A stretch of 64,000 bases of DNA from Paenibacillus tianjinensis (lineage in GTDB: Bacteria > Bacillota > Bacilli > Paenibacillales > Paenibacillaceae). Below, piece after piece: positions 7,899 through 18,776 of the stretch; position 1 is the first letter of the stretch; every line of letters starts with the position of its first letter. A model generated the notes under the pieces. That model was not told the DNA's origin. It saw only the letters and a list, made by a program, of their open reading frames with translations, and did not search any database. The stretch is from positions 2,852,001 to 2,916,000 of the forward strand of contig NZ_CP070969.1 of assembly GCF_017086365.1 (NCBI RefSeq), written 5' to 3'. A program made the translations under genes and the position numbers.

Positions 7899-8231
7899 AT
7901 GCACATTCAACTCGATACACTGACTACTGACCGGCTTCATAAGAGTCTTGCCGGCCAGCCGGGATCCTTCAAGCTGTTCTATGATACGGAAGACTGCGGC
8001 TGTAATGGCGTGCTGGTGATTCAGATTATTAATGAGCCAAACGCAACTGATATCGTATTTCAGCAAGAACCGTTTACGTTTCTCTGTGACCGTCAGCAGG
8101 AATCCTTGTTCGATGAGGTCATGCGGCTGGAAGCGGAAGAGAATTATCCCTCTTACAAGCTAACCAGTGATTCCACGCTGTTCGGGAGCAATATCAGGGT
8201 AAGGGACACGCGACAACAAACGGTAAATTAA
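7899..8231 (+). CDS. HesB/IscA-like Fe-S biogenesis family protein (YqkB-like)
   Basis: 110 residues matching the short 'iron-sulfur cluster biosynthesis' family of Bacilli. It has an internal 'CGCNG' Cys pair and the 'YDTEDCGCNGVLVIQI' strand but lacks the two C-terminal cysteines of true IscA. A cluster-carrier role is therefore not assured. The start follows CCAAGGAGG. It is a single-gene unit with a terminator just downstream. Confidence 0.7.
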   Translation: MHIQLDTLTTDRLHKSLAGQPGSFKLFYDTEDCGCNGVLVIQIINEPNATDIVFQQEPFTFLCDRQQESLFDEVMRLEAEENYPSYKLTSDSTLFGSNIRVRDTRQQTVN

Positions 8232-8251
8232 ATAGTGAAACATCACTCAGC

Positions 8252-8290
8252 AAATCCCGTTTGCCGGAATCATGGGCAGACGGGATTTTT
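8252..8290 (+). terminator. Rho-independent terminator
   Basis: AAATCCCGT-TTGCC pairs with GGGCAG-ACGGGATT, followed by TTTTT. It lies 20 bp after the YqkB-like gene. Confidence 0.85.
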
Positions 8291-8392
8291 GCATAGTCAG
8301 GGGGCGCATTAGGAATGAACCAGGAGCTTTTGAAACCACTTCTCAAAGAGGTCGTACTGATTGATATATTCTAATCATGCGAGGTGTTGTAC

Positions 8393-9139
8393 TTGGGTAT
8401 TGAGAGGCAAATTGTAATCACTTCAAAAGGAAGGCTGCAATATAACATCAGAGGTAACGGAAGTCCGGCGATTGTATTGATTAATGGCGGCTCGGGACCT
8501 ATTGAAGGATGGATGAGGATTCTGCCGCAACTTGCGAATTTATCATCTGTATTTTGCTATAACCGCTTTGGTGTTGCAGGAAGTGACAAACCTCAAGAAC
8601 CCCAAGACGGACTGACCATAATTGAAACCTTGCGCGAAGCATTAAAGTTAATTCGTCTTGAACCTCCATATTTATTGGTGGGACATTCCTTGGGTGGATT
8701 ATATGCAAATTTGTATGCCCGGCAATACCCGAATGAAATAGCAGGGGTTGTATTTCTTGAATCCAGTCATCCGAAAGACATTGAGCTGGAGGCGTACCAA
8801 GGAAAGGTAATCAAGAGGATCAATAAGATGTTGTCGGTATTCGATTCCTTATCACCATCTAAGAAATTCAATGAAGTCAATTTTGTAAAGCAAACAGTAC
8901 AACAAATCCTTACTTCCAAAGCGTTTCCGGACATACCGGTATGTGTAATAAGCGGGGAGAAAAATAGTAAAATGATGCCGGAGACCGTCCGCACTAAACG
9001 ACTGGAGCATCAATTGGAGCTACTCACTTTATCCGCAAAGAGCAAACACTTCCCTGCTAAAAATAGCGGACATTTTCCACAGTTCTCAGAACCCCAAATC
9101 GTTGTTAACGCAATTAAGGAATGTTGGGAGCAATTATAG
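8393..9139 (+). CDS. Alpha/beta-hydrolase
   Basis: About 248 residues. Catalytic signs are the nucleophile elbow 'VGHSLGGLYA' near residue 100, the oxyanion region 'INGGSGPIEGW', and a C-terminal His in 'NSGHFPQFSEP'. The substrate cannot be told. A GTG at 8384 opens the frame, but it lies inside the only Shine-Dalgarno (GAGGTG, 8381-8386), so the TTG at 8393 is the better start. Base composition is more AT-rich than its neighbours and the gene is monocistronic, hinting at later acquisition. Confidence 0.75.
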   Translation: MGIERQIVITSKGRLQYNIRGNGSPAIVLINGGSGPIEGWMRILPQLANLSSVFCYNRFGVAGSDKPQEPQDGLTIIETLREALKLIRLEPPYLLVGHSLGGLYANLYARQYPNEIAGVVFLESSHPKDIELEAYQGKVIKRINKMLSVFDSLSPSKKFNEVNFVKQTVQQILTSKAFPDIPVCVISGEKNSKMMPETVRTKRLEHQLELLTLSAKSKHFPAKNSGHFPQFSEPQIVVNAIKECWEQL

Positions 9140-9193
9140 TACATTTCCCCCAGCATCCTTGATGAAGTTTTTCTTCAAAATTCATTCATACTA

Positions 9194-9214
9194 TAATTAA
9201 TTTTAAATTAATTA
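9194..9214. promoter_or_regulatory. 21-bp AT-only dyad upstream of the FGGY kinase
   Basis: Arms TAATTAATTT and AAATTAATTA surround a single central T. It lies about 57 bp upstream of the kinase start. It could be an operator or simply AT-rich promoter DNA. Confidence 0.25.
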
Positions 9215-9270
9215 CTCAAATTAAGTTTTGATCCTGTAATAAACCATGTGCACATAGAAGGGGAAGACAG

Positions 9271-10659
9271 ATGAAGTTTATAGGACTGGATATTGGTACC
9301 ACATCAATCACCGGATTGATCTATGACCTGGAGCAGAAGACTGTTGTCTGCTCCGTCACCGACGACAGCGGCACCGGCACAACGGAGCACAGAGAAGAGT
9401 GGGAACGGCTTCAGGATCCCGAATCTATTATTGAGAGAACCCGTCAGATTCTTGAACAGCTCTATCTCATGGAGGAGGAAATAATTGGCATTGGCCTAAC
9501 CGGACAGATGCACGGAATTGTCTATACGGATAGCAGGGGGCAACATGTCAGTCCTTTATACACATGGCAGGACGGCAGAGCTGGTCTGCCAATTGATGGC
9601 GGCTCTTCTTATGCACAGAAGCTGAGTGAGACTACAGGCTATACCGTTGCTCCGGGTTACGGGCTTGCTACTCACTACTATAATATCCATAATGGGCTCG
9701 TTCCGGCTGCAGCGGTTAGCTTCTGTACGATTGCTGACTATGCCGCACTCCGGCTGACAGGAAGCCGGTCGCCTTTAATCGATCCAACCCAAGCTGCTGG
9801 TATCGGGTGCTACAGTTTTGATAATAGAGGTTTTGACTATGCAGCGATTAAACGGGCTGGAATAGATACGGGGCTGTTGCCTCAGGTGGTACCTTCCGGT
9901 ACGGTGATTGGTTTCACGACAAGCGGAATTCCGGTGTACTGCTCGCTGGGGGATAATCAGGCCAGCTTTCTCGGCAGTGTTCCGGTTCCTGATGAATCGG
10001 TATTGCTTAATATTGGTACGGGAAGCCAGCTTTCCGTTCTGCTGCCTGATGGTGAGTACCCGTTAGAGGGGATGGAGATACGGCCTTTTCCCGGCGGAGG
10101 CAGGCTTGCGGTCGGTGCTGCGCTCAGCGGAGGGAAATCCTATGCCCTGCTGGAACATTTTTTCCGGGAGCTAATTACCGCCTACACGGGGGAGGCGCCT
10201 GGAAAACTGTACACCTTCATGGAGCAGCTTCTAAGCGATAGAGAAACTCCAGGAAAAGAATTGAGAGTGAATACACAGTTTCTCGGCACACGTACGAACC
10301 CGGAAGTGCGCGGCAGCATCGGGCAGATTTCGCTGGATAATTTCACTCCAGCCCATCTGGCTCATGGATTCCTGCAGGGAATGATTGATGAGCTGCACGC
10401 ATTCTATACGACACTTACTAGTATAACGGGTAGCGCTTATAAGCATATGATAGGGTCCGGCAATGCACTGCGTGCCAATGCTGTGTTATGCGCAAAAGCG
10501 CAGTCCACTTTTAAGCTGCCGCTGGCTCTTAGTTATTCACCTGAAGAAGCTGCGGTTGGAGCAGCACTCTATGCTGCCGTAGGGGCTGGCGGAGTAGAAA
10601 GCTTCTCCGAGGCCGGTCAATATATCGGCCTGGAGCTGCCAGCAGACCCTAGAATATGA
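9271..10659 (+). CDS. FGGY-family carbohydrate kinase, sedoheptulokinase-like
   Basis: 462 residues with the actin-fold kinase pattern. It has the N-terminal phosphate loop 'GLDIGTTSITGLIYDL', 'GIGLTGQMHGIVYTD', and the second-half motifs 'LLNIGTGSQLSVL' and 'GSGNALRANAV', with an adenosine motif near the end ('EEAAVGAALYAA'). The short 'GQMHG' form and overall length are closest to sedoheptulokinase/xylulokinase-like members; the exact sugar is uncertain. GGGGAAG precedes the ATG. No transporter or isomerase lies beside it. Confidence 0.78.
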   Translation: MKFIGLDIGTTSITGLIYDLEQKTVVCSVTDDSGTGTTEHREEWERLQDPESIIERTRQILEQLYLMEEEIIGIGLTGQMHGIVYTDSRGQHVSPLYTWQDGRAGLPIDGGSSYAQKLSETTGYTVAPGYGLATHYYNIHNGLVPAAAVSFCTIADYAALRLTGSRSPLIDPTQAAGIGCYSFDNRGFDYAAIKRAGIDTGLLPQVVPSGTVIGFTTSGIPVYCSLGDNQASFLGSVPVPDESVLLNIGTGSQLSVLLPDGEYPLEGMEIRPFPGGGRLAVGAALSGGKSYALLEHFFRELITAYTGEAPGKLYTFMEQLLSDRETPGKELRVNTQFLGTRTNPEVRGSIGQISLDNFTPAHLAHGFLQGMIDELHAFYTTLTSITGSAYKHMIGSGNALRANAVLCAKAQSTFKLPLALSYSPEEAAVGAALYAAVGAGGVESFSEAGQYIGLELPADPRI

Positions 10660-10768
10660 GGATGAGAAGCGGCGGCTTTATTTTAAATCCGTATCCGTAT
10701 ATCCGGCCCAGCAGCAGCGCTGAAAGCTAGCAGATTATTTCAGCATGGAAAAGTCCAAATGATACGTG

Positions 10769-10909
10769 ATGGATTGTTCTTCATCCAAAATAACGGGTAT
10801 AATTCAGAACCATCTAGCCCTTTCCTTAAGGCAGATGGTGGAATCCATGCTATCTGCTGCGCTTAATGAACAAGATGAGGAACAATTAACTATAAGGATA
10901 TCTGGGTGA
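10769..10909 (+). other. Possible 46-residue ORF or gene remnant
   Basis: In the 325-bp gap after the FGGY kinase one frame reads 46 residues from ATG 10769 to TGA 10907-10909, with an amphipathic second half ('LRQMVESMLSAALNEQDEEQ'). No convincing ribosome site is present and I do not recognise it. It may be a remnant. A terminator follows at 10924. Confidence 0.15.
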
Positions 10910-10923
10910 AGTGAGTAAATGGG

Positions 10924-10953
10924 AAGGCCATCCTTCGGGGGATGACCTTTTTT
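10924..10953 (+). terminator. Rho-independent terminator
   Basis: AGGCCATCC and GGATGACCT pair around TTCGGG, followed by TTTTTT on the plus strand. Confidence 0.75.
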
Positions 10954-10984
10954 GGATGAAACCCGGTCAACTTGCACCGTCAGG

Positions 10985-11530
10985 TTATACTTCTGTAATC
11001 ACCTGCTGCTCATTCCATTTTTGCAGGATATAGCTTTTGATTTGCTCTGCTACTTGGGCCGGTGGGGTAGAGGAGGTGTCAATTATAGGCATCGGCGGAT
11101 TATAGTCAGTGTCCGCATGGTCGAGAAGCCACTGGGCAAATTGCTCATGCTGCTTCAGCATATCCTCTGTCCACATGGCATTATCCTCACGTCTGCGAAG
11201 CCGGGAACTGCGGGTTTCATCATCACAATGCAGATTAATGAAGCAGACTTCACTAAAGTTATCGTAGGTATCACATTTTTCGGCATCCCAGGTCATAAAC
11301 GTTCCGCAAATAATTGTACCTCTCCCTGACTTCGCCACGGCATTGGCAAAATGCAGCAGCAGATTGTACCTGTCCTGATATTCCAGCTTGTCAGCGGTTG
11401 TACCGAAATTATCCTGATCCGTACTAAACACTACAAATTCGGGGAGTATCCTTCTTAGTTCATGCATTACAGTTGTTTTTCCTACACCACTGGCACCTGT
11501 GATAATGAATAACGGTAATTTCTGTGTCAT
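10985..11530 (-). CDS. P-loop nucleotide kinase-like protein
   Basis: 181 residues from the ATG at 11530, preceded by AAGGAG. In-frame upstream Met codons (to 11572) have no ribosome site. The Walker A 'GASGVGKTTVM' lies near residue 13. An acidic strand 'FVVFSTDQDNF' and an 'SRLRRRED' lid-like arginine segment follow. This resembles small AAA/kinase proteins such as gluconate- or shikimate-kinase-like ATPases. The phosphate acceptor is unknown. It stands alone. Confidence 0.7.
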   Translation of the reverse strand: MTQKLPLFIITGASGVGKTTVMHELRRILPEFVVFSTDQDNFGTTADKLEYQDRYNLLLHFANAVAKSGRGTIICGTFMTWDAEKCDTYDNFSEVCFINLHCDDETRSSRLRRREDNAMWTEDMLKQHEQFAQWLLDHADTDYNPPMPIIDTSSTPPAQVAEQIKSYILQKWNEQQVITEV

Positions 11531-11639
11531 GATTGAGTACTCCTTATTAATTCTGTTCATCTTTATCACCACGATTGTAAAAGTATGCTTAATTATATCT
11601 CAATTGGAGTATCCTGGGTATACAGAAAGCCTGTTATGC

Positions 11640-11662
11640 AAAAAGACGCCCAAGCAGGCGTC
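11640..11662 (-). terminator. Terminator of the GyrI-like gene
   Basis: On the minus strand GACGCC-TGCTTG-GGCGTC is followed by TTTTT. Confidence 0.8.
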
Positions 11663-11669
11663 CTTGTGA

Positions 11670-12152
11670 CTACTCTATAGCTATGTAGATCTCAATTTCT
11701 GTGTTTGCCGGATCGTAGTTTCTGGTGTCATAAAGCTCGAAATCTCCCGTGTAAGTTCTGACCTCCGCTGATTCCTTGAAATAATCCCATATTTCTTGCC
11801 AGGCTTCTGCAACGACTTCATACACCGGGCCTTTTCGTGTTTTGAATACAAGGTACTTGCTCTCGGGTATAAACACAACCTCAAAATTGTTGTCGTCCCG
11901 CGCGCGCTCATCGTTAATTTCATGTCCAATTAAGGTGGTATAAGACCCGGTTGCATCACTTTCATAATCGGTATACAGCGCGTAAATATAATGCGGATTT
12001 CTAATCCCGGTCAAGGTTGAGAGCTTGCTCTGAAAGTAAGTTTCCCATAGCTTTGGCAATCGTCCAGCTGTTCCTGCTTCATCTGCGTTGGTAGTGCGCA
12101 CTGTTACACCTGTAAGCGTCAGCTTTTGTTCCTGCGTGATATAAGTACTCAT
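11670..12152 (-). CDS. GyrI-like/effector-binding domain protein
   Basis: About 160 residues with the two-repeat SHS2 layout of GyrI/AraC effector-binding domains. It has an early 'LTGVTVRTTN' strand, the middle 'LWETYFQSKL' helix, 'YALYTDYESDATGSYTTLIG' and a terminal 'TEIEIYIAIE'. These stand-alone domains bind hydrophobic small molecules. No DNA-binding domain is attached. Two ATGs are possible. The inner one (12152) sits 9 nt from AAGGAGAGG and is preferred; the outer one (12161) is only 1-3 nt away. Confidence 0.75.
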   Translation of the reverse strand: MSTYITQEQKLTLTGVTVRTTNADEAGTAGRLPKLWETYFQSKLSTLTGIRNPHYIYALYTDYESDATGSYTTLIGHEINDERARDDNNFEVVFIPESKYLVFKTRKGPVYEVVAEAWQEIWDYFKESAEVRTYTGDFELYDTRNYDPANTEIEIYIAIE

Positions 12153-12310
12153 TATCTGCATCCTCTCCTTACAACAAATTATACAGGGAGTAAGTTGACT
12201 GCGTTCTGTCAGGTTTAGGAGAGATGGCTGCAGAATTGATTAATTGAATGGCAAAAGTCTATAATAGCTACTATATCTGTTCAACCCTTGTATCAGAAAG
12301 TAGGTCCACT

Positions 12311-12736
12311 ATGAAAGCCGTAATGCTGTTTCTTTTGGGAATTGTGCTGTTAATTTTCACCTGTGCCGCCAATTCAACCTTTTGGAGTACAGGTGTGCTG
12401 CCGTATTTCCACTGGACACCCTCACCGGATTATCATCATTTGCTCGTGATGGATCTTTATCACACCAAGGCTTATATTATCCGGAAAATCGGGCATTTCT
12501 CCGGGTTTTGCATATTCGGGATTCTGCTCTACCGTATTACTAGAAGCTATGGGAAAAGCATTTTTTGGTCCATTATATTTGCTGTGACGACTGAAATATT
12601 TCAGCTGTATTTTGGACGCGACGGAAGGCTGTACGATATGGTTATCGACTCCGCCGGTATCCTGACCGGAATGATCCTCCTGGGACTGATGAAAAGCTGG
12701 CCTAGAACTAGCGGATTAATAAGCCGGCGCAGCTAA
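12311..12736 (+). CDS. VanZ-family membrane protein
   Basis: 141 residues from the ATG at 12311; the open frame begins at 12248, but its first residues are hydrophilic and unlike the family. Features: an N-terminal helix 'AVMLFLLGIVLLIF', the family motif 'RKIGHFSGFCIFGILLYR', and 'TEIFQLYFGRDGRLYDMVID' followed by a last helix. VanZ-like proteins are membrane proteins of the VanZ/RDD type with a reported link to teicoplanin tolerance in one case; most have no proven role. Confidence 0.8.
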   Translation: MKAVMLFLLGIVLLIFTCAANSTFWSTGVLPYFHWTPSPDYHHLLVMDLYHTKAYIIRKIGHFSGFCIFGILLYRITRSYGKSIFWSIIFAVTTEIFQLYFGRDGRLYDMVIDSAGILTGMILLGLMKSWPRTSGLISRRS

Positions 12737-12774
12737 GTCAGTTAATTATGTGCTTAGGCTGTTATTAGGCTGTT

Positions 12775-12812
12775 AAAAAAGGGGAACTCCTGTAAAAGGA
12801 ATTCCCCTCTTT
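12775..12812. terminator. Terminator shared by convergent genes
   Basis: AGGGGAACTCC pairs with GGAATTCCCCT around TGTAAAA. The flanking AAAAAA (12775-12780) makes a U-tract for the minus strand, so it mainly serves lacZ; CTCTTTG on the plus side is weaker. Confidence 0.75.
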
Positions 12813-12833
12813 GCTGTACCGGCTGAACTTCGT

Positions 12834-16016
<3,183 letters not shown>

Positions 16017-16049
16017 TTATAGTGAAATAACAATATATGAAACAGGTGA

Positions 16050-16877
16050 ATGGACTTGGAGAGCATGATGGTTTTTTGCGGGACAGAGGATACGGTTCAG
16101 CTGCCGCTGTATGCTACAACGATCGGATATTGGGAACACCAGGAAGAGACTGAACGTCCGGCAGGGTTTCCGGATTATCAGCTGCATCAGATTTTGGACG
16201 GCAAGGGCGAGCTGACGATAAAAGATAAACGGCAGATTGTCGGCCCGGGAGATGTATTCATTACCTTTCCTGATATTCCGCATTCCTATACACCGGTTAG
16301 CCGGGAGTGGGAGCTGGCCTGGATATCGTTTCAGGGGAGAGAGGCCGGGGGGATGCTGTCGTATGCGGGCATCCGCGAGTCAGGTATCTGGAGATTAAGG
16401 GAAGCTGAACTTCTTGCTCCGCTTAAAGAAATGCTGCTGCTGCCGGGTGGCAACGATCTCGAAGTGAACATGGAACGTTCCAAGCTGCTGTACTCGCTGC
16501 TGCTGGATTTGAAAAGAAATCTGCCTCCTGCCCCGAATAAGGAGGATGAGCTTGAGCGGATCAAACCGGTGCTGGAGCATATTGAGCTTCATCTGCACCG
16601 GACACTGACCTTAAAGGAGCTGGCGGAGGTAATCTCTGTTTCTCCGCAATATTTGTGCAGGCTGTTTCAGCGTACGGTTCATGACCGGCCGGTAACCTAT
16701 ATCAATAAGCAGCGCATTAACCGGAGCAAGCAATTGATGTATCAGGAACGTGAAAAAAAACTGTACGAAATCGCACAGCTGACAGGTTTTGAGAACGCGA
16801 GCTACTTCTGCGCGGTGTTCAAACGGTTAACCGGAATGAAGCCTGAGCAGTTCAAGCAGCTGCACGGTTTGGATTAA
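16050..16877 (+). CDS. AraC-family regulator with cupin sensor
   Basis: 275 residues. The N-terminal cupin (about 20-110) contains 'HQILDGKGELTIKDKRQ' and 'GDVFITFPDIPHSYTPVS'. Two C-terminal helix-turn-helix motifs (about 175-270) include 'LAEVISVSPQYLCRLFQRTV' and 'IAQLTGFENASYFCAVFKR'. Such proteins activate sugar-use operons when the cupin binds a sugar. The divergent lacZ with only about 100 bp between starts makes it the likely galactoside regulator. A later Met pair (16065) could also be the start. Confidence 0.87.
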   Translation: MDLESMMVFCGTEDTVQLPLYATTIGYWEHQEETERPAGFPDYQLHQILDGKGELTIKDKRQIVGPGDVFITFPDIPHSYTPVSREWELAWISFQGREAGGMLSYAGIRESGIWRLREAELLAPLKEMLLLPGGNDLEVNMERSKLLYSLLLDLKRNLPPAPNKEDELERIKPVLEHIELHLHRTLTLKELAEVISVSPQYLCRLFQRTVHDRPVTYINKQRINRSKQLMYQEREKKLYEIAQLTGFENASYFCAVFKRLTGMKPEQFKQLHGLD

Positions 16878-16957
16878 ATAAATTGTAAAATACCCAGGGC
16901 AATAAAAAATGCTCCTACCCAGATTGAAACTGCACCGTAGAATGTTCTTGATTCGAT

Positions 16958-17554
16958 TTATACATCATCATCTTGATAGATAAACTGCTCTACGAGCTCA
17001 GTAGTGACCGCTAGATCAGGATGCGAATTGTCGATTAGCGCCACGTTTGCTTCGGGCAGCGGCCATGTAACCGTACGGCTGCCCAGTGAAGAGCGGAAGA
17101 CCTCCCAATTCCGGAACTTCCAGTCATCCAGCGGGGAATGCCTGCCTTGTATCCGCTCGCGGAACAGCTCCTCGTCAGCTAATGTGACCAGCACGACCTT
17201 GACTTCAACCTCCTGCAGTGTAAGGCCAATCCGGCTCAGCTCGTTTTCAATCCAGCCGGGATTCGCCGCTTCCTTCGTAAATGGGCCCACCACAAAAACA
17301 TCGCTGTCCAGGCCAAGATTATCAAGTGCGGCATCCATTGTGATCCGGTACCCCAGGTCGCGGCACAGTCTTTTATATTCTGCCGAGTCCCTATCAGTGG
17401 GATCTAGTCCGTGCATAGTCATAATAGCATCTGCCGCAGGCCTCAATAAAATATCCATGTCGAAAAAGGCGGCTTTACGGCGGGAAGCGACAGCCTTGGC
17501 TAATGTGGTTTTACCGGCGCCTGCCGGACCCAGGAAAAAGACGAGTTTGTTCAT
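16958..17554 (-). CDS. P-loop ATPase/kinase (zeta-toxin-like size, kinase-type)
   Basis: 198 residues from ATG 17554 with AAGGAG upstream; the longer open frame to 17716 has no support. Walker A 'GPAGAGKTTLAKAV' is at residues 8-16, and 'AAFFDMDILL' is a typical acceptor-binding strand. A lid-like 'RERIQGRHSPLDDWKFR' follows. It resembles the AAA_33 group of small kinases. No antitoxin gene is visible, so a toxin role is not supported. In the same frame after its stop lies a short hydrophobic stretch (see findings). Confidence 0.65.
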   Translation of the reverse strand: MNKLVFFLGPAGAGKTTLAKAVASRRKAAFFDMDILLRPAADAIMTMHGLDPTDRDSAEYKRLCRDLGYRITMDAALDNLGLDSDVFVVGPFTKEAANPGWIENELSRIGLTLQEVEVKVVLVTLADEELFRERIQGRHSPLDDWKFRNWEVFRSSLGSRTVTWPLPEANVALIDNSHPDLAVTTELVEQFIYQDDDV

Positions 17555-17864
17555 TGCAGTAGGCTCCTTACTATACGAGTCGGGTTGATTATCAGCTCCC
17601 CTATCGTAACATGACTTACCTGTATGCTGGTAATCAAAATAGGAGAGGGAATCGGGCTTATGATAGCGGAGCTTGTATTGCCCGACGGGACAGCTTATGA
17701 GAAACGGCGTAATCATGAGTAAATCATCGACCGCTTAAGAGCGAAGTTAAAGAATACGCCTTCATTCGTGAAGAGGCGGCATTCTCTGTCTTTTTTTTCC
17801 ACACTTAAGGTTTTACATTAAACGGCCGCAGGCGTAAGATTCAAATCAGCAACCGAATACTATA

Positions 17865-18056
17865 ACTGTTCTCAAATGGCTGAATTCCGTTAATGGGAAC
17901 GGGGGAACCAATGGTGAAGACAGCGTTCGCTCAGACCGCTGCCGTTCACCCCGGGGTGAATCCTTGCTGAGTGCTGATTAGCATATCCGGCAGGGTAGGG
18001 CAATCTCGCTGCCCGAATCCGTCAGCTAACCCCGTAAGCCTCGAAGAGAGAGGATG
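17865..18056 (+). ncRNA. ydaO/yuaA-type c-di-AMP riboswitch
   Basis: Conserved blocks of this large aptamer are present in order: 'AATGGGAACGGGGGAACC' (near 17893-17909), 'GGGGTGAAT' (17953-17961), the 'AGGGTAGGGCAAT' region, and the signature 'CCGAATCCGTCAGCTAACC' (near 18013-18031) with 'CCGTAAGCCTCG'. Known members are OFF switches for c-di-AMP. A terminator follows at 18077. The regulated genes are nfeD-floT. Borders are approximate. Confidence 0.88.
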
Positions 18057-18076
18057 AGCGCCATGATCGATTAACC

Positions 18077-18112
18077 GACCACGGAGAGCCCTGCCGCTTC
18101 TGTGGTCTTTTT
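18077..18112 (+). terminator. Riboswitch expression-platform terminator
   Basis: GACCAC (18077-18082) pairs with GTGGTC (18102-18107), with inner CGG/CCG pairs, followed by TTTTT. It lies between the aptamer and nfeD, as expected for an attenuating platform. Confidence 0.8.
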
Positions 18113-18143
18113 GCTGCGCCTACAGGTTGGATTGTCGATCTGT

Positions 18144-18755
18144 ATGAGAAGTAAAATTCTTATAACAACAAAATTAAATACTATTATTCGATATGAAGTG
18201 CTAAAAGGTGGGATTAATATCATTACTGTATTTATCGTGTGCTTCTGGGTAGGACTACTGCTCCTCCTCAGCGGCGGATTTCATGGGCATGGCCTGGCAG
18301 GTCACATGCATGTGGGAGGCGGTGATGCCGGAGGTCCGGGCTTTGTGCCCATACTTCCGCTGATGGTGTTTGTCACGGTCTGGGGCGGAACGGGTTATGT
18401 GTTTACCCGGTTCAGCGGGATGACGATGCTTGCAGTGGTCCTGATCTCCACCGTGGTTGCGTTGCTGCTAGGCTGTCTGATGTATGTAGTGCTGGCCCGG
18501 GTGATGACCCGGTATGACAGCAGCATGAATGAAATGGACTATGAACAGGCGGGCCAGCTCGGATACATCAGCATTCCTGCAATGGATGGTGCGGTTGGGG
18601 AAATGAAATATGTGCTGCACGGAACGATGCGCTCCCTTGGGGTGAGAGCAGAAGCCGGCCAGCAGCTTGCAAAAGGCGACAGAGTAATTATTTTGAAGGT
18701 GGATAAAGGAATGGCAACAGTAACTCTATTTGAGAGAGAATTTGAACAATTATAA
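18144..18755 (+). CDS. NfeD-family membrane protein (YuaF-like)
   Basis: About 203 residues from ATG 18144. There are three hydrophobic segments (near 'IITVFIVCFWVGLLLLLSG', 'FVPILPLMVFVTVWGGTGYV' and 'MLAVVLISTVVALLLGC'). A C-terminal OB-fold NfeD domain follows ('GQLGYISIPAMDGAVGEM...GDRVIILKVDKGMATV'). NfeD proteins partner with flotillins, and floT follows after 21 bp. The start is unsettled: the only good Shine-Dalgarno in this stretch, AAAGGTGGG (18204-18212), points to ATC/ATT codons at 18219-18224, so the first 25 residues given here may be untranslated. Confidence 0.82.
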   Translation: MRSKILITTKLNTIIRYEVLKGGINIITVFIVCFWVGLLLLLSGGFHGHGLAGHMHVGGGDAGGPGFVPILPLMVFVTVWGGTGYVFTRFSGMTMLAVVLISTVVALLLGCLMYVVLARVMTRYDSSMNEMDYEQAGQLGYISIPAMDGAVGEMKYVLHGTMRSLGVRAEAGQQLAKGDRVIILKVDKGMATVTLFEREFEQL

Positions 18756-18776
18756 ATAACAGGGAGTGTCGAACTA

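Noticed and set aside
8315..8374. 19-codon ORF (MNQELLKPLL...) before the hydrolase
   Set aside because: Only a weak AGGA abuts the ATG, there is no recognisable similarity, and nothing suggests coupling to the next gene.
16958..17554. Zeta-toxin of a toxin-antitoxin pair
   Set aside because: The P-loop kinase fold is similar in size, but there is no small antitoxin gene beside it and the flanking space holds only a c-di-AMP riboswitch.
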